From: CAVPJC01 sp963705155
GTDB taxonomy: Bacteria > Chloroflexota > Anaerolineae > Anaerolineales > UBA4823
Assembly (NCBI GenBank): GCA_963705155.1
Contig: CAVPJC010000020.1
Location: forward strand, 186,001-250,000
Direction of reading: 5' to 3'
Length of the DNA stretch: 64,000 nt
A program made the position numbers and the translations under genes. The notes beneath the pieces were generated by a model. It was given only the letters and a program-made list of their open reading frames with translations. It was not told the DNA's origin and searched no databases. How positions within the stretch are numbered: position 1 is the stretch's first letter; the number at the start of each line of letters is the position of its first letter. Shown here piece after piece: positions 1 to 11,668 of the stretch.

Positions 1-847
1 GAAACGGATCGCCACACGCTCTCTACCCGCCTGATCAACCTGGTAACACCCATCGGGCGCGGGCAGCGCGGCCTGATCGTTTCACCCCCCAAAGCGGGTA
101 AAACCACCATTCTCAAGCAGTTGGCTAATTCGGTTTCCACAAAATACCCGGAAGTGCACCTGATGGTAGCGCTGATTGGCGAGCGGCCTGAAGAAGTGAC
201 CGATATGGACCGCTCGGTGGATGCGGAGGTGATTTCCTCCACCTTCGATGAACCGGTGACGTCGCATGTGCGTGTGGCTGAAATGGCGCTGGAGCGAGCA
301 AAACGCCTGGTGGAAGTGGGCCGTGACGTGGTGATCTTGATGGATTCGATCACACGGCTGGCACGCGCCTACAACCTGGTGGTCACGCCTTCCGGTCGCA
401 CCCTTTCCGGTGGTATCGACCCCTCGGCGCTTTATCCGCCCAAACGCTTCTTTGGCGCAGCCCGCAATATTGAAGAAGGCGGCTCGCTGACCATCATTGC
501 TACCTGCCTGGTTGATACTGGCTCGCGTATGGATGACGTGGTTTACGAAGAGTTCAAAGGCACCGGCAATATGGAACTGCATCTCTCCCGCAAGTTGCAG
601 GAGCGGCGCGTTTTCCCCGCGATTGATATCGAACGTTCGTCCACCCGGCGAGAAGAGCTGCTGCTGGGTCCGGATATCACACCGCGCGTCTGGCTGATGC
701 GACGCATGTACGACCAGATGGTCACCGCTCCCCCCCACGGCGCCGGTTTGGACCCTTCCACAGCTACAGAAGCTATCTTGCAGCGTCTCTCCCGTACGTC
801 GAATAATCAGGAATTCCTGGAAACGCTGACCGAGGACGACCCGGTGA
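1..847 (+). CDS. rho: Transcription termination factor Rho, C-terminal part
   Basis: This is the RecA-fold ATPase/translocase half of Rho; the N-terminal RNA-binding part lies before the window. Visible motifs are the Walker A region SPPKAGKTT, the Walker B region VVILMDSITRLARAYN, and the conserved RRSEELLL-type segment (here STRREELLLGP) followed by MRRMYDQM. The frame stays open to 1005 with an implausible tail. Removing one C from the CCC run at about 840-842 gives the expected ending EDDR and a TGA at 845-847, four bases before the next ATG. I therefore treat the open tail as a one-base insertion. Rho ends RNA synthesis at Rho-dependent sites and is usually essential. Family assignment is certain; the exact end is inferred. 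Confidence 0.95.
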
Positions 848-850
848 AAA

Positions 851-1958
851 ATGAAGCCGGCTCCGGGGAAACCCCGAGCTTTGCAAGGCAAATCGAAGAT
901 GTGGGGCTTTGTTTCAGGGGCGGCCTGGATGGTGGCGCTCGCCCTGGTGGGTGTGGCGGTGTACCTGGGATGGCAGCGTGCCTTTGCCGCCGCCCCTGCG
1001 GCTGAACCAGGCCTGATTGTGCAGGTTGCCCCCACACAGGCCGAGCAGAAACTTGAAGATGTGATTCTGCCATCAGTTACCCACCTCACAGGAAGTAAAA
1101 GCCCTCTCTCGAAAAACCTTTCTACATACCATTATCCCTAATCGACCGCGTATGGATGTGAAGAACTATCAGGTGAGCATCGGGGATTCTTTGTTTGAGA
1201 TTGCCAACAAATACAGTGTCAAACCCGAGACTGTGTTGTGGGCAAACTACGACCTGCTGAACGATAACCCCGACTTGATTTCGCTGGACATGGAACTGAA
1301 AATACCACCGGTGGATGGCGTGTATTACGAATGGCAGGCAGGCGATACGGTTGAGAGCGTTGCCGGCCATTTTGAAGCCAAAAAAGAGGATATCCTTGCC
1401 TGGACAGCCAACCAGATCGACCTGACAAACCCGGAGGTCGAACCGGGAACCTGGATTATGGTTCCAGGCGGGCACCGAGAGTTCCGGCAATGGGTTATTC
1501 CCACCATCCCGCGTGGGCGAGCAGGCGTATCGGCTTCGGTATACGGCGCAGGGGCCTGCGAAGGCGGCTACGATGGCGCCTATGGCACGGGTGGGTTTAT
1601 TTGGCCAGCCGGTAACCATTACCTGTCTGGCAACGATTACTGGTCGGGGCATCTGGCGATTGATATTGCTGCCGGCGAAGGAGCTCCCATTTATGCCGCC
1701 GATAGCGGAGTGGTTGTCTTCTCGGGTTGGGCCACCGGTGGTTATGGTTATATGATCATGATTGACCATGGTAATGGTTACCAGACCCTTTATGGACACC
1801 TGAGCAACACCGCCGCATCCTGCGGGCGCAGCGTGGGACAGGGTGGTATCATTGGTTATTCTGGAAGCACCGGTAATTCGACCGGCGCCCACCTGCATTT
1901 TGAGGTACGTTATGAGGGTGGTTTCATCAACCCATGGTATGTGTTACCAGCCCCATAA
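851..1958 (+). CDS. LysM / M23 peptidase, membrane-anchored
   Basis: This is a likely cell-wall endopeptidase. The order is an N-terminal membrane segment (about residues 20-42), a linker, two LysM-like modules (around YQVSIGDSLFEIANKY and YYEWQAGDTVESVAGHF), then an M23 peptidase domain with the zinc-ligand pattern GHLAIDIAA...GAHLHFEV. It starts right behind rho. The N-terminal and peptidase parts are in different frames. The shift lies at about 1078-1083, and dropping one C from CCC there gives the continuous TTSQEVKALSRKTFLHTII linker into the LysM, for a protein of about 368 residues. M23 enzymes cut peptidoglycan cross-bridges, and LysM binds glycan. The actual substrate is not visible from sequence. 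Confidence 0.85.
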
Positions 1959-2049
1959 AAATTTCAATGTTGCCTGCAGCAGGGGATCGCTTTTCACACT
2001 GCAGCAGTGAAAAAAACTGATCTTATTATGTTAGCCAAGGAGATATAAA

Positions 2050-2241
2050 ATGCCTAAAGAAAAAGAAACCCCCAATCCCTCCACTGATATCATCGCTGAG
2101 ACCGACAATTATCTGGCCTGGAGGGCCGAAGAGCCAGATGGCGAGACGACCTACCACCTGGAATTGAACAACGTCACCATGCACTTTTTCCAGGAAGAGT
2201 GGGAAGAATTCCTGCTCCTGGCGAAAGCCCTGGCAAAGTAG
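2050..2241 (+). CDS. Small conserved hypothetical protein (63 aa)
   Basis: This is a 63-residue acidic, soluble protein with no signal peptide or membrane segment. A strong ribosome site, AAGGAG, lies 8 bases before the ATG and fixes the start. The C-terminal half is rich in Glu, Phe and Leu (FFQEEWEEFLLLAKAL) and looks like an amphipathic helix. It is followed directly by a strong terminator. I do not recognise a family and give no function. The good RBS and terminator make it a real gene. Confidence 0.6.
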   Translation: MPKEKETPNPSTDIIAETDNYLAWRAEEPDGETTYHLELNNVTMHFFQEEWEEFLLLAKALAK

Positions 2242-2250
2242 CCCAAGAAG

Positions 2251-2280
2251 TGGCCTGCAGAAGTGCAGGCCATTTTATTT
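2251..2280. terminator. Bidirectional intrinsic terminator
   Basis: A perfect 9-bp inverted repeat (TGGCCTGCA / TGCAGGCCA) with a GAAG loop is followed by TTTTATTT. It sits between two convergent genes and can serve both. If the minus-strand SLT-like protein is corrected for a frame error at its end, its stop falls inside the T-rich tail. Confidence 0.85.
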
Positions 2281-3889
2281 GGTTATTTTTTCAACATAGG
2301 GAATGACCCCCTGGCAGGCAGGGGTGAATTTGCGTGGCAACCTCTTCCCATAACAATTCAACGCGGTTGTCATTCCAGGCGGTGTGGATTGCATAAGATA
2401 AACAGCCTGGCCCGGCATGATAGTTTGCCACCGTAAACCGCCACAGATCTTCGTAGCTGCTAACTGCGCCGGATTTTTCTTTGGTGGCGTTGTAGACTAC
2501 CTGTGCTACTTGCTCGCAGTTGGCCAGCAGCGTGTTGGCAAAAAGCTTGACACTGAAATCAGCGCCGCTTAAATCCACACCTTCCGGACATTTGCTGCAA
2601 TCCGTTTTTGCGGTGACAGCCAGAGCGCCCCGTAAAATGGCCTGCGCATCTGCAGTCAGTTTCAGGTAGCCGCTGTCACAGGAGTCCTGGGCAAGCACCA
2701 GTGGGCAGAACTGTTGGAAGAAGAATCATTCCATAAGAGCAAGGTTTCTGCACCTTTGTCTGTGATTTGCCCCAGGCCATATTCATAAGGGACGCGGAAA
2801 ATCCCGGGCCAAAACTGGCTTTCTTGCGCAAACAGATTTTTCATGAGCTGCGCAGGTACGCCGGTCTCTTCAGCAACGGCAACAATGCGCTGATCAAACC
2901 GGTTTTGCCATTCTTGAACCTGGGGGCGGGCTGCCTCCAGCCCACAGGCATCTGCATAACCGTTGGGCAGCAGGCCACCTGTACTGCAAGCCGAGGCATC
3001 AACGATACCCTGGCTGATCAATCGTCCGGCGAGGTAGTAATAGGGCTCATCGGTTGCAAGCAGGGAGGTGCTGCTTGGCGTGCCCAGCCAGGCGGTGAGA
3101 CCACCCACCGGAGGGAAAGCCTCCCAGGTTTGAGAACAACTGGCCAGGCGTGCGCCCAACCATTGAGTACTGAGCACATCCACAAACCAGCCACTGCCGC
3201 CAGGCTGAAGGGATACGCCGCTATCCACGACACGCACCTGGGCCGTGTAGCGTTGGCTTTGGTCGCCATAGCTGGAAACGGCCCAAAATTCAACGTCGAT
3301 CCCACTTTGTGGGGTAATATTGAGAGGCAGTGCGCAGGAACTGCCCTCGCAGGCGAAAGGTATGGTGTTAAAAATTCCTTCGATGCCTGTGATTTGCTCG
3401 TTGGGCAGTGGCTCCTCGGCGCTGAGCAGCAAGGCAGGCATTTCAGCGCAGAGATTTTCAGGTGGCTTTGGGGTGCATCCTTGCAGCGTCACCCACACAG
3501 AAGGGGATGGGAGCTCGACGAGAATTTCGCGTGTTTTGGGTTGGGAGAAATGAAGTTTAAATACAACCCCGAACATTGTCTGGTATCGGGGTTGCCTTTC
3601 AGAATTTTGGCGCAGGGCGGGGTGCTTTGCCATTGGGTGAGCAGATCGTTGCCGCAGGATTTAAGACTTCATCCGTGGTGGGGAGACCCTCGTGTTCCAC
3701 CAGGATGCTGCACAGGAAAGTATTATCATTCCAACGCAGCAGCCACCATTCGACCTCATCATATTGAACGACAATTGTAGTGTGACGACCAGAATCACCT
3801 GCGGCAGCAGAAGGGTAAAACCATGCCGCCGCGCCCAACGCAGCGAGTATCAGCAGCACCGACCTGGTGAATCGCTGAGCATTTGCCAT
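2275..3889 (-). CDS. Exported SLT-like (lytic transglycosylase fold) protein, frame-broken
   Basis: The gene is spread over three frames. The N-terminus (from 3889) has a signal-type hydrophobic segment, VLLILAALGAAAWF. The middle is a beta-rich region without a recognised family. The C-terminal part has lytic-transglycosylase features: GVPAQLMKNLFAQESQFWP with a candidate catalytic Glu, EYGLGQIT, and ANYHAGPGCL. Frame changes lie at about 3620 and about 2695. A third, in the G run at about 2327-2331, would replace the odd end GGHSLC with GVIPYVEKITK and a stop at 2275-2277. The likely role is cleavage of glycan strands or assistance to an envelope machine. The SLT assignment rests on the C-terminal 250 residues only. 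Confidence 0.6.
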
Positions 3890-3968
3890 CTTGAATTAAC
3901 AATAACATGGACGGTTGTGCTTGTCAATCGGTTTGCAAGCACCCAACAAAATTGAAGATAAAGTCCAC

Positions 3969-3997
3969 TTGCACCTGTCTTTACTGCATGATACACT
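3969..3997 (+). promoter_or_regulatory. Predicted sigma-70-type promoter of polA
   Basis: A -35-like TTGCAC and a -10-like TACACT are separated by 17 bases and end 18 bases before the polA ATG. Just upstream, GTGCTTG / CAAGCAC (3917-3923 and 3936-3942) forms an inverted repeat that could be an operator in this divergent intergenic region. This is a prediction from sequence only. Confidence 0.4.
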
Positions 3998-4015
3998 CTT
4001 GCGAAAGGGAACGTT

Positions 4016-6849
4016 ATGCCTCCAATTTTATATCTTATCGATGGCCATGCCCTGGCATATCGCACCTATTTCGCCTTGACACGCGGCTCCACCAGCGCCT
4101 TTGTGACCGGCAAAGGCGAGCCTACGGCTGGTGTGTTTGGTTTCACCAGCGTGTTGCTGCGCTTGTTGGAGCAGGAACGCCCGGATTACCTGGCGGTAGC
4201 ATTCGATACCGGAAGAACCTTCCGCGATGATCTTTTCCCCGAATACAAAGGCACGCGTGCAAAGATGCCAGACGAGCTGCGCTCGCAGATCGAGCGCATC
4301 CGCCAGCTGGTGGATGCTTTCAATATCCCACGCCTGGAAATGGAAGGCTACGAGGCCGACGATGTGCTGGGCAGCGTTGCGCGCGCCATGCAGTTGCGCA
4401 GGGGCTGGGGGTGAAGATCATCACCGGCGACCGGGATCTGTTGCAGTTGGTCGATAAGCGCATCATCGTCAACCTGCCGGGAAAATCGCTCTCTCGAGAT
4501 CGCGAGATTATCTGCCCGAGGATGTGTTGGAATATCTGGGGGTGCGCCCAGACCAGGTGGTGGATTACAAGGCGCTGGTGGGAGATAAATCTGATAACAT
4601 CCCCGGCGTGGCGGGCATCGGTGAGAAGACCGCCGTCTGCGCTGCTGCAAACCTATGGCAATCTGGAAGGATCTACGCCCACCTGGATGAGATCTCCGGC
4701 AGCGTTGCGAAGAAGCTGGAAGACGGGCGCGAAAGCTGCCGATCTGAGCCAAAAACTGGCGGCGATCGTCACTCGATTTGAAATACCGCTGGACCTGGAA
4801 CAGGCCCGCCCGCAACAGCTTTGACCCGGCGCAGGTGGAGGCGATCTTCCGTGAGCTGGAATTCCGCATCCTTGATGACGCGCCTGACAGGCGCTTGACA
4901 CAATCGTATGGCCTGGCTGGACCGAAGAAGGGCCAGCAGCTGGCTCTTTTCGCAGCGGAACCGGTGTCTGCAGAGCCGGCAGAGCCTGCCAGGCCGGCGA
5001 TGCCAGTTCCACCGCCGGTACGAGTAGCGAAAACCGTCCTTGTGAATTCACCTGCGGCGCTCGATGCACTGGTCGCCGGCCTGGCGACTGCACGTGATTT
5101 CGTTTGATACCGAAACCACCTCGACCGACCAGATGCGCGCCGAATTGGTGGGTATTTCGCTGGCGGTGGATGCCGGGCAAGGGTATTACATCCCGGTAGG
5201 GCACATGCAGGCCCGGAGGCCAACAATTACCGCTTGAGCAGGTGCTGCGAGGCGCTGCGCAAGCCGCTGACCGATCCGACGCATACCCAAGGTCGGGCCA
5301 CAACCTCAAGTACGATCTGATCATGCTGGCCCGCTATGGGCTGCCGGTCGACGCCGCTGGCGTTTGACACGATGATTGCCGAATGGCTGATCAACCCGGC
5401 CTCCCGCAACCTGGGATTGAAGAACCTGGCCTGGGTGCGCCTGGATTACAGGATGACGGAAATCGAAGAGTTGATCGGCAAAGGTGCAAAAGCAGATCAG
5501 CATGGCGGACGTGCCGATTGAGGCAGCGGCTGCCTATGCGGCTGCAGACGCTGCCATCGTCTTGCGCTTGATGCCCGAGCTGGAAAAAGAATTCGGAAGC
5601 CGCAAGGCCGACGAGTTATTCCGCGAATCTGGAAATGCCGCTGGTGAGGTGCTGGCGGATATGGAGATGGCTGGCATTGCGCTGGACACGGACTTTCCTG
5701 GCGCGCATGTCGGGCGAGCTGAGCCAGCGCCTGGTGAAATTGAAGGGCAGGTCTTCAAACTTGCCGGGCAGCCGTTCAATATCAATTCGCCTCAGCAGCT
5801 TTCCGAGGTTTTGTTCGATCGAATGAAGCTGGCGCCACCCGACCGGACAGCCAGAGACCGCCAGCGGATTTTATTCAACCTCTGCCGGAGTGCTGGAATC
5901 GCTGAGCGGCAGCCATCCGGTGGTGGACCTGGTGCTGGAATACCGTGAGCTAGCCAAGCTGCAATCCACCTATCTGGATGCCCTGCCGCTGCAAGTGAAT
6001 CCTGCCACCGGGCGGGTGCACACATCGTACAACCAGACTGGTTCGGTGACAGGACGGCTCGCTTCATCGGAGCCGAATTTGCAGAATATCCCGATCCGCA
6101 CCGAGATTGGGCGGCAGGTGCGCCAGGCTTTTATCGCCGATGCCGGGCACCGGCTGCTATCGGTGGATTATTCGCAGGTGGAGCTGCGCATCGTAGCGCA
6201 TATCGCCGGCGATGAAGCCATGCTGGCGGCTTTCCGTGCCGGGCAGGATATTCACGCTGCCACGGCGGCTGCCATTTTTGGCGTTCCGCTTGAGAAGGTC
6301 ACCAAAGAACAGCGCCGGCATGCCAAGGCGATCAATTTCGGCTTGATCTACGGGATGAGCCCTTTCGGCTTGACGCGCACAACCGACCTGACCCTGGCCG
6401 AGGCCGAGAATTTCGTGCAGGCCTACTTCCGGCAGTTTCCGGGCGTCAAGCGTTACCTGGATGGGTCACGCCGGCAGGCAACCGAGCAGGAGTATGTCGA
6501 AACCCTGCTTGGGCGGAGGCGATATTTCCCGGGGCTGAAGAACCAGAGCAACCGCAACATCCGCAGCCGGGAAGAGCGGGAGGCGATCAATGCCCCCATC
6601 CAGGGAACGGCAGCCGATATTATGAAGATCGCCATGCTACACTTACCCGCCGCATTGAAGGCAGCCGGTCTTTCCGGGCGGATGCTGCTGCAGGTGCACG
6701 ATGAGCTGGTGCTGGAATGCCCGGAGGCTGACCTGCAAAAAACCGCTGCTGTAGTACAAGATGTAATGGAAAATGCTTACAAGCTGAGCATACCGCTGGC
6801 AACCGAAGCGCGCAGCGGTATGAACTGGGGTGAAATGGTTGTTCTTTAG
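4016..6849 (+). CDS. polA: DNA polymerase I (multiple frame changes)
   Basis: All three Pol I parts can be read across the frames. The N-terminal 5'-3' exonuclease begins PPILYLIDGHALAYR and includes EGYEADDVLG, ITGDRDLLQLV and DKSDNIPGV. The central 3'-5' exonuclease keeps its acidic residues: FDTETT, a GHNLKYD-type segment in another frame, and YAAADAA. The polymerase domain lies in one open frame from about 5890, with DYSQVELRI, AKAINFGLIYGMS and LQVHDELVLE. The length, about 944 codons, is normal. Ten or more frame changes lie between 4390 and 5900, in both senses, yet the protein stays conserved between them. Sequencing error is therefore likelier than decay. The enzyme fills repair gaps and removes Okazaki primers. 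Confidence 0.92.
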
Positions 6850-6901
6850 GGCTTTGATCAGCATGAACTACTTGTGCGATGATTGACCGATTGGAGCGGG
6901 C

Positions 6902-9234
6902 ATGAGCGGACAGGAAGATGCGTACTCGCAGGCAATGAACAAAGGCCACTCTGCCGCCTGGGAGCAATCCTGGGAGCAGGCGGCGAGTTACTATCGCCAG
7001 GCGGTGGATGAATTTCCGGATCGTTCCCAGGCGCTTACCAGCCTGGGCCTGGCATTGTTTGAAATGCAGGTATATGATGAATCACTGCGTTATTATGCCC
7101 AGGCAGCCCGCATCAATCCACAGGATGCACTGCCTGTGGAAAAAATTGCCCAAATCTATGAACGCCTGGGAAATATCGACCGCAGCCGCAGTGCAGCATT
7201 ACAAGCTGCCGAGCTCTATTTGAAAAGTCGGGATTTGAGCAAGGCAATCGATAATTGGAAGCGTGTCAATATGCTTCAGCCGGATAACCTTCAGGCACAC
7301 ACGCGTCTGGCAATGGTGTATGATCATATCGGGCGCAAAGATGAGGCAGCCTCTGAATATCTGGCCCTGGCTGCAATTTTTCAGCGCGGCAATGATCTTG
7401 AAAAAGCAGCGCGTGCGGTAAACCAGGCGATGCAAATTGCGCCTGGAAAAAAGGAAGCTCTGGAAGCGCTCGCATTGTTAAAAGAGAACCGGTCACTGCC
7501 GATGCCGTTGAGGCCGCGGGGTGGAACTGCTCCATTACGTATGGCACAGGTGCGCCAGTTGGAAGGGCCGGATGATAGTGATGAACCGAAAAATCTTGAC
7601 CCGATCAGCGAAGCACGGCAAGCTTCCCTGACCAGGCTGGCGAGTATTTTATTTGATACTGTTGAAGAGAACGCTGCCGATTTGGGTAACCGGCGCGGCA
7701 TCCAGGCTTTGATGCGCGGCGGTGGTATTTTGCCCGAAATCTGTCGACCGGACGCGGATCGTGCTTCATGTGGGTCAGTTGGTGGATTTGCAAACCCAGG
7801 GTGATTATGTACAGGCATCCAATGAATTGGAGCGCGCGATTGACGCCGGGCTCGATCACCCCGCAGCCTATTACGATCTGGGGTATCTACAATACTTGTT
7901 GAACCGGTTCGATCCAGCCTTGAAGAGCCTGCAGATGGCAGTACAGCACGCAGATTTTGCCCTGGGAGCGCGTTTATTGATGGGCCAGATCCATCAAAAG
8001 ACAGGCAAAACCAAAGAAGCCTCAATTGAGTATATGCACGCGTTGAGCCTGGCAGACTCTGCCCAGATGCCGAAAGATCAGGCCGAAGGACTGCGGCAGC
8101 AGTACGATCCCCTGATTGAAGCCCAAAGCCATGAAAGCAATCCCCTTTTCCAGCGCCAGGTATGCGACAACATCGCCAGCTTGCTGGTGGATGCCAACTG
8201 GAGAGAAAATATCACTCGCGCCCGGCAACAACTGGCTGCTGTTGGAGCAGAGGAAGGGGTTGTTCCACTGGCTGAAGTGCTCACCCAGGCGCGCAGCAGC
8301 CAGATTGTCGAATCGTTGACCAAAATCAACCAGCTCGACCGGTCAGGGTATCTACGCTCTGCCATGGAAGAGGCCTTCTATGCGTTGCAGTTTGCGCCAA
8401 CCTACCTGCCTCTGCATACTCACATGGGGGAGCTGCTGCTCAAACAGGGGCAAATGGATGAAGCGCAGCATAAATTTCTGGTGGTGGCGCAATCCTACAG
8501 TTCGCGGGGCGAACTGCGCCGGGCGATTCAACTCTACCGGAAGGTCATCGAACTTTCGCCCATGGATTTGAACCCGCGTATGCGTCTCATCCATCAGCTA
8601 ACAGCCTCGGGTCAGAGTGAGGATGCTTTAAAGGAGTACATGGATTTTGCGGATGTCTACTATGATCTTGCCGATCTGGATAAGTCACGCAAAACACTCG
8701 ATGAAGCTCTAGCCCTGGCACAGCAATCCAAGATCGATCGATCCTGGCAGGTGCGTATCCTTCACCGCATGGCAGACATTGACTTGCAGAGTCTGGATTG
8801 GCGGCAGGCACTGCGCATTTTTGAGCAGATCCGCAATCTGCAGCCTGATGATGAAAAAAGCGCGGGCCAGCCTGGTGGATTTAAATTCTCGCCTGGGCCA
8901 GGAAGACCGGGCGCTCTCAGAATTGGATAATTATCTCGTCTATATGGCTAACAAAGGCCAGCGAGAAAAAGCGGTGAAATTTCTGGAGAATATGGTTCGT
9001 GAAGATCAAACCCGGGTTTGGGCTCGTCGCCGACTTGCTGAGTTTTACCAGGCCATGGGTCGAAATTCGGATGCCATCGCACAGTGGGATGCATTGGGAG
9101 ACCTGTTGATCGATACGGGCGATGTCACCGGGGCAATCCAGGCAATCGAGTCGATTGTGGCGCTCCGCCCGGCAAACCTGGCAGAATATCAGCGACTACT
9201 TGTGCAACTTCGTACAGGGGGGAGACAGAATTAA
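6902..9234 (+). CDS. Large TPR-repeat protein
   Basis: This is a soluble protein of about 776 residues built almost wholly of tetratricopeptide repeats, with A-x-x-x-L-G-x-A/Y-x-x-A-L patterns from residue 20 to the end. It has no signal peptide, membrane segment or enzyme motif. It is read in three frames, and both changes are restored by deleting one base: a C at about 7732-7735 and an A in the A6 run at about 8855-8860. It starts 52 bases after polA. The stop TAA overlaps the stop of the convergent gene by two bases in a shared TTAA. TPR arrays mediate protein-protein contacts; the partner is unknown. Confidence 0.8.
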
Positions 9235-10206
9235 TACCAGATCCGGAAGGATGTGGATGTCCGGGCGGAGAGGGTATCGAAGGAGGCGGTAACACTGATT
9301 CTGGCAAGGCCGATCGCCTGATCTGCAAAGGCGAATTTGTACTGCAGAACCCCGTTTTTATCGGTGAAACCGGGAACAATAATCCGCTCTTCCTGGCCTG
9401 AAGGCAGGTTGACTACCAATTCCACTTCTGCATTTGAGATGGCCTGGAGATTTTGATCCTGTACGATGATGTACAGGATTTGTTCGCTTTGTTGTGGTGC
9501 AACAGCAATTTGGGGGAATGCACGGACGTGCAGGGTATACACCGACTGCGGCAGGTTGTTCGCGCCGGCGCTCAATGGGGCGGGCAGAAGCCGGATGGGG
9601 TCTTCCCCAAGCTCTGAAAAATACAGGCGCCCCAGCGGTGTAAGCGTGACCCGCTGTCCAGCAGGTTGTTCCGGGTGCCATTCGAAACGAGCGCTGCTGG
9701 AAATACTGGACGATGCGCTGGTCAACAATTTGGAAATTAGAAATGGGGTAGCCGAAGATAGCCGCTCCTCCATTTGCTTCAAAAAAATCTCGAAAAGCGT
9801 AACAGACGACGTATTTCAAACCAGGGAAAGAGCGGCAGGCCGGGAAGTTTGCAGGAACCGCCAGGGGCGTCCCTTTTTGTTCCATCAGAGAGCCCAGTTC
9901 GGAGATATGGATTTGCATATCCTGGGGATTATCGGGGCGCAATTCGAAACGGGCACGTTCAAAGTACTGTACCAATCGATTCTGTTGCTGTTCCTGGTAG
10001 GCTTCAGTGATGGGGTAGCCAAATACGAGTACGGGATCAGGGACGCTCAGGTAGGCTCGTAAAAATTCGCCCGATATGACATGACCGGTTTGTGGAAAAT
10101 AGCGGCGCTCGCCAGGCTGAATTTCACCGTTTTGAGCGAGACCAGACCCCCAGGTGAGGATGAAGACAAACAGCAAGATTGCGGGCCCGAACCAGCGAAT
10201 TCGCAT
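9231..10206 (-). CDS. Secreted protein with two FGYPI...VQYFERARFE repeats
   Basis: Residues 1-28 form a signal peptide (MRIRWFGPAILLFVFILTW...). Two copies follow of a module with a VFGYPI/IFGYPI core and a later VQYF-(E/Q)-x-ARFE strand, reminiscent of LGFP-type cell-wall modules. The C-terminal part (about residues 215-324) looks like a beta-sandwich. A frame change at about 9690-9700 lies inside the second module; one base less restores it and gives about 324 residues. It is probably envelope-associated. The stop overlaps the convergent TPR gene. The family is not firmly named. Confidence 0.6.
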
Positions 10207-10316
10207 GTCTCGATTATATGTAATAGCATTCAAAATGACAATAGGTAATGCGGCCCACCTTACAAAATTACTGTTATTGGTAAGTAAATATTAAGACTGC
10301 CGTGGAGAGATGCGCG

Positions 10317-11003
10317 TCAGGCAGCCGCGAGGAGGATATCGGTCAATTGAGCTGTCGTGTTCAGAATGATATCTGCGCCGCAGCGCATCAGCTCGTCTCG
10401 TTGTCCGAAACCGCACAGCACCCCCACGGTTTGTGCGCCGGCTGCTTTTCCTGCCCGCATATCCACGGTCGTATCGCCAATCATCAAGCATTCCGAGGAG
10501 GATACACCCATGGATTGTGCGGCAAATAAAATGGGGTCGGGGTAGGGTTTGGTGTGTTTGCAGGTCTGACCGGTGACAATTTGTGTAAAATATTGTGCCA
10601 GATCGAATTGATCCAGGAATGCGAACGCACTCCGCTGACTGCGGGCGCTGACAATCGACATCGGATAGTGGCTCTGAAGCTGCGCGAGCATGGCTTTTAC
10701 ACCAGGAATGAGCAGAAAGGGGCGGCGTGATTTCCCTAGTCCCATTCGATAAATGAAGTCTCCAGCGGCTGACACCTCATCATCCAAACCCAGGCGGTCG
10801 GGTAAGCCAAAGAGAAATGTGCCTGGCGATTCGGTAAGCATCACCATCCGGCGGGCGAAAGGTTTGGGATCATTCGCTCTAAAAAGAAAATGCAATGGAT
10901 GCAGCCATGCAGCGAGACGCTGCACAAATTGATCATCCGTGTCGCTCAATGTGCCGTCGACATCGAAACATAGAGCGTGGATGCGAGAGAGTTCCAGGGG
11001 CAT
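10317..11003 (-). CDS. HAD-superfamily hydrolase (phosphatase)
   Basis: This 228-residue protein carries the HAD motifs in order: FDVDGTLSD with nucleophile and acid/base Asp, IVSAR for motif II, the conserved Lys in HTKPYPDP, and MIGDTTVDMRAG for motif IV. A helical cap sits between motifs I and II. This arrangement is typical of phosphoglycolate-phosphatase-like enzymes, but the substrate cannot be told. I chose the internal ATG at 11003 because it lies 21 residues ahead of motif I. The upstream 14 residues look like non-coding sequence. Confidence 0.8.
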   Translation of the reverse strand: MPLELSRIHALCFDVDGTLSDTDDQFVQRLAAWLHPLHFLFRANDPKPFARRMVMLTESPGTFLFGLPDRLGLDDEVSAAGDFIYRMGLGKSRRPFLLIPGVKAMLAQLQSHYPMSIVSARSQRSAFAFLDQFDLAQYFTQIVTGQTCKHTKPYPDPILFAAQSMGVSSSECLMIGDTTVDMRAGKAAGAQTVGVLCGFGQRDELMRCGADIILNTTAQLTDILLAAA

Positions 11004-11273
11004 GCTCAAATTACCAGCGGGCAACCAGGATGGCAGCCAGGACACTGATAGTGCTTGAGCACAGGCAAGCGGCTAGCAGCAGGGCCAGGCAGGAGAAAAT
11101 AATCCGGCGGGTTGTAGTTGACATATGTGCAGATCATTTTAACCCAGCCCCAGGCGGCAGGCAATAGATTGGTTGGGCCAGATGTTGTAGTAAAATCCAA
11201 CATAACTTCATATTTGGGCGCAAGGCGTATCCATCACATAGATGCCAGAGAAGGCAGCTCGAGGTTTGGGAAA

Positions 11274-11660
11274 ATGGAAGTCAGACCCCTTCATTTCATT
11301 GGCGAGCAAGTTGAAGTTATTTTTGAGCACGAGCCAATTTTAGAGAAGAAGACCGGCTGTCCGGAGGGTTTCATCTGGCGCGGGACGATTTTTAAAATCA
11401 CCCTTCTGGTGGCAGAATGGCATGATTATCGCCGACGTGGGCGAATGGGAAGCAATATGCGCCCTGAACATGCTGCCACGGCCGGGCGGCGCGGCTCATG
11501 GGGGGTTGGACAGGATTATTATCGTGTCCTAACAGATCTCGGCCAGATCTTTGACCTGTATTACGACCGCGCCCCCAAAGGCTCTGACCAGCGCAAAGGC
11601 GCCTGGTTCCTCCACCAAGAACTAGAAGCTGCCCAACCCGACTCCGATTCTTCTACCTGA
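11274..11660 (+). CDS. DUF6504 family protein
   Basis: This is a protein of about 128 residues. It has the pattern I recall for DUF6504: MEVRPLHFIGEQVEV, GCPEGFIWRG, EWHDYRRRGRM, GSWGVGQDYYRV, FDLYYDRAPK and KGAWFL near the end. The ATG at 11274, with GAGG upstream, gives the normal family start; the open frame begins earlier. It has no known biochemical function and appears cytosolic. It is followed after 8 bases by the transporter gene, so the two may be co-transcribed. Confidence 0.7.
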   Translation: MEVRPLHFIGEQVEVIFEHEPILEKKTGCPEGFIWRGTIFKITLLVAEWHDYRRRGRMGSNMRPEHAATAGRRGSWGVGQDYYRVLTDLGQIFDLYYDRAPKGSDQRKGAWFLHQELEAAQPDSDSST

Positions 11661-11668
11661 AGAATGTC

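Noticed and set aside
82..1089. 335-residue minus-strand ORF opposite rho
   Set aside because: It mirrors a certain rho frame, is rich in His, Arg and Gly without domain features, and has no ribosome site.
4016..6849. polA as a pseudogene
   Set aside because: Protein conservation continues between frame changes, all catalytic residues are readable, and other essential genes in the window carry similar one-base errors.
11006..11203. Small minus-strand ORF with several Cys near 11.1 kb
   Set aside because: No ribosome site, overlaps the HAD/DUF6504 divergent gap, and shows low-complexity composition.
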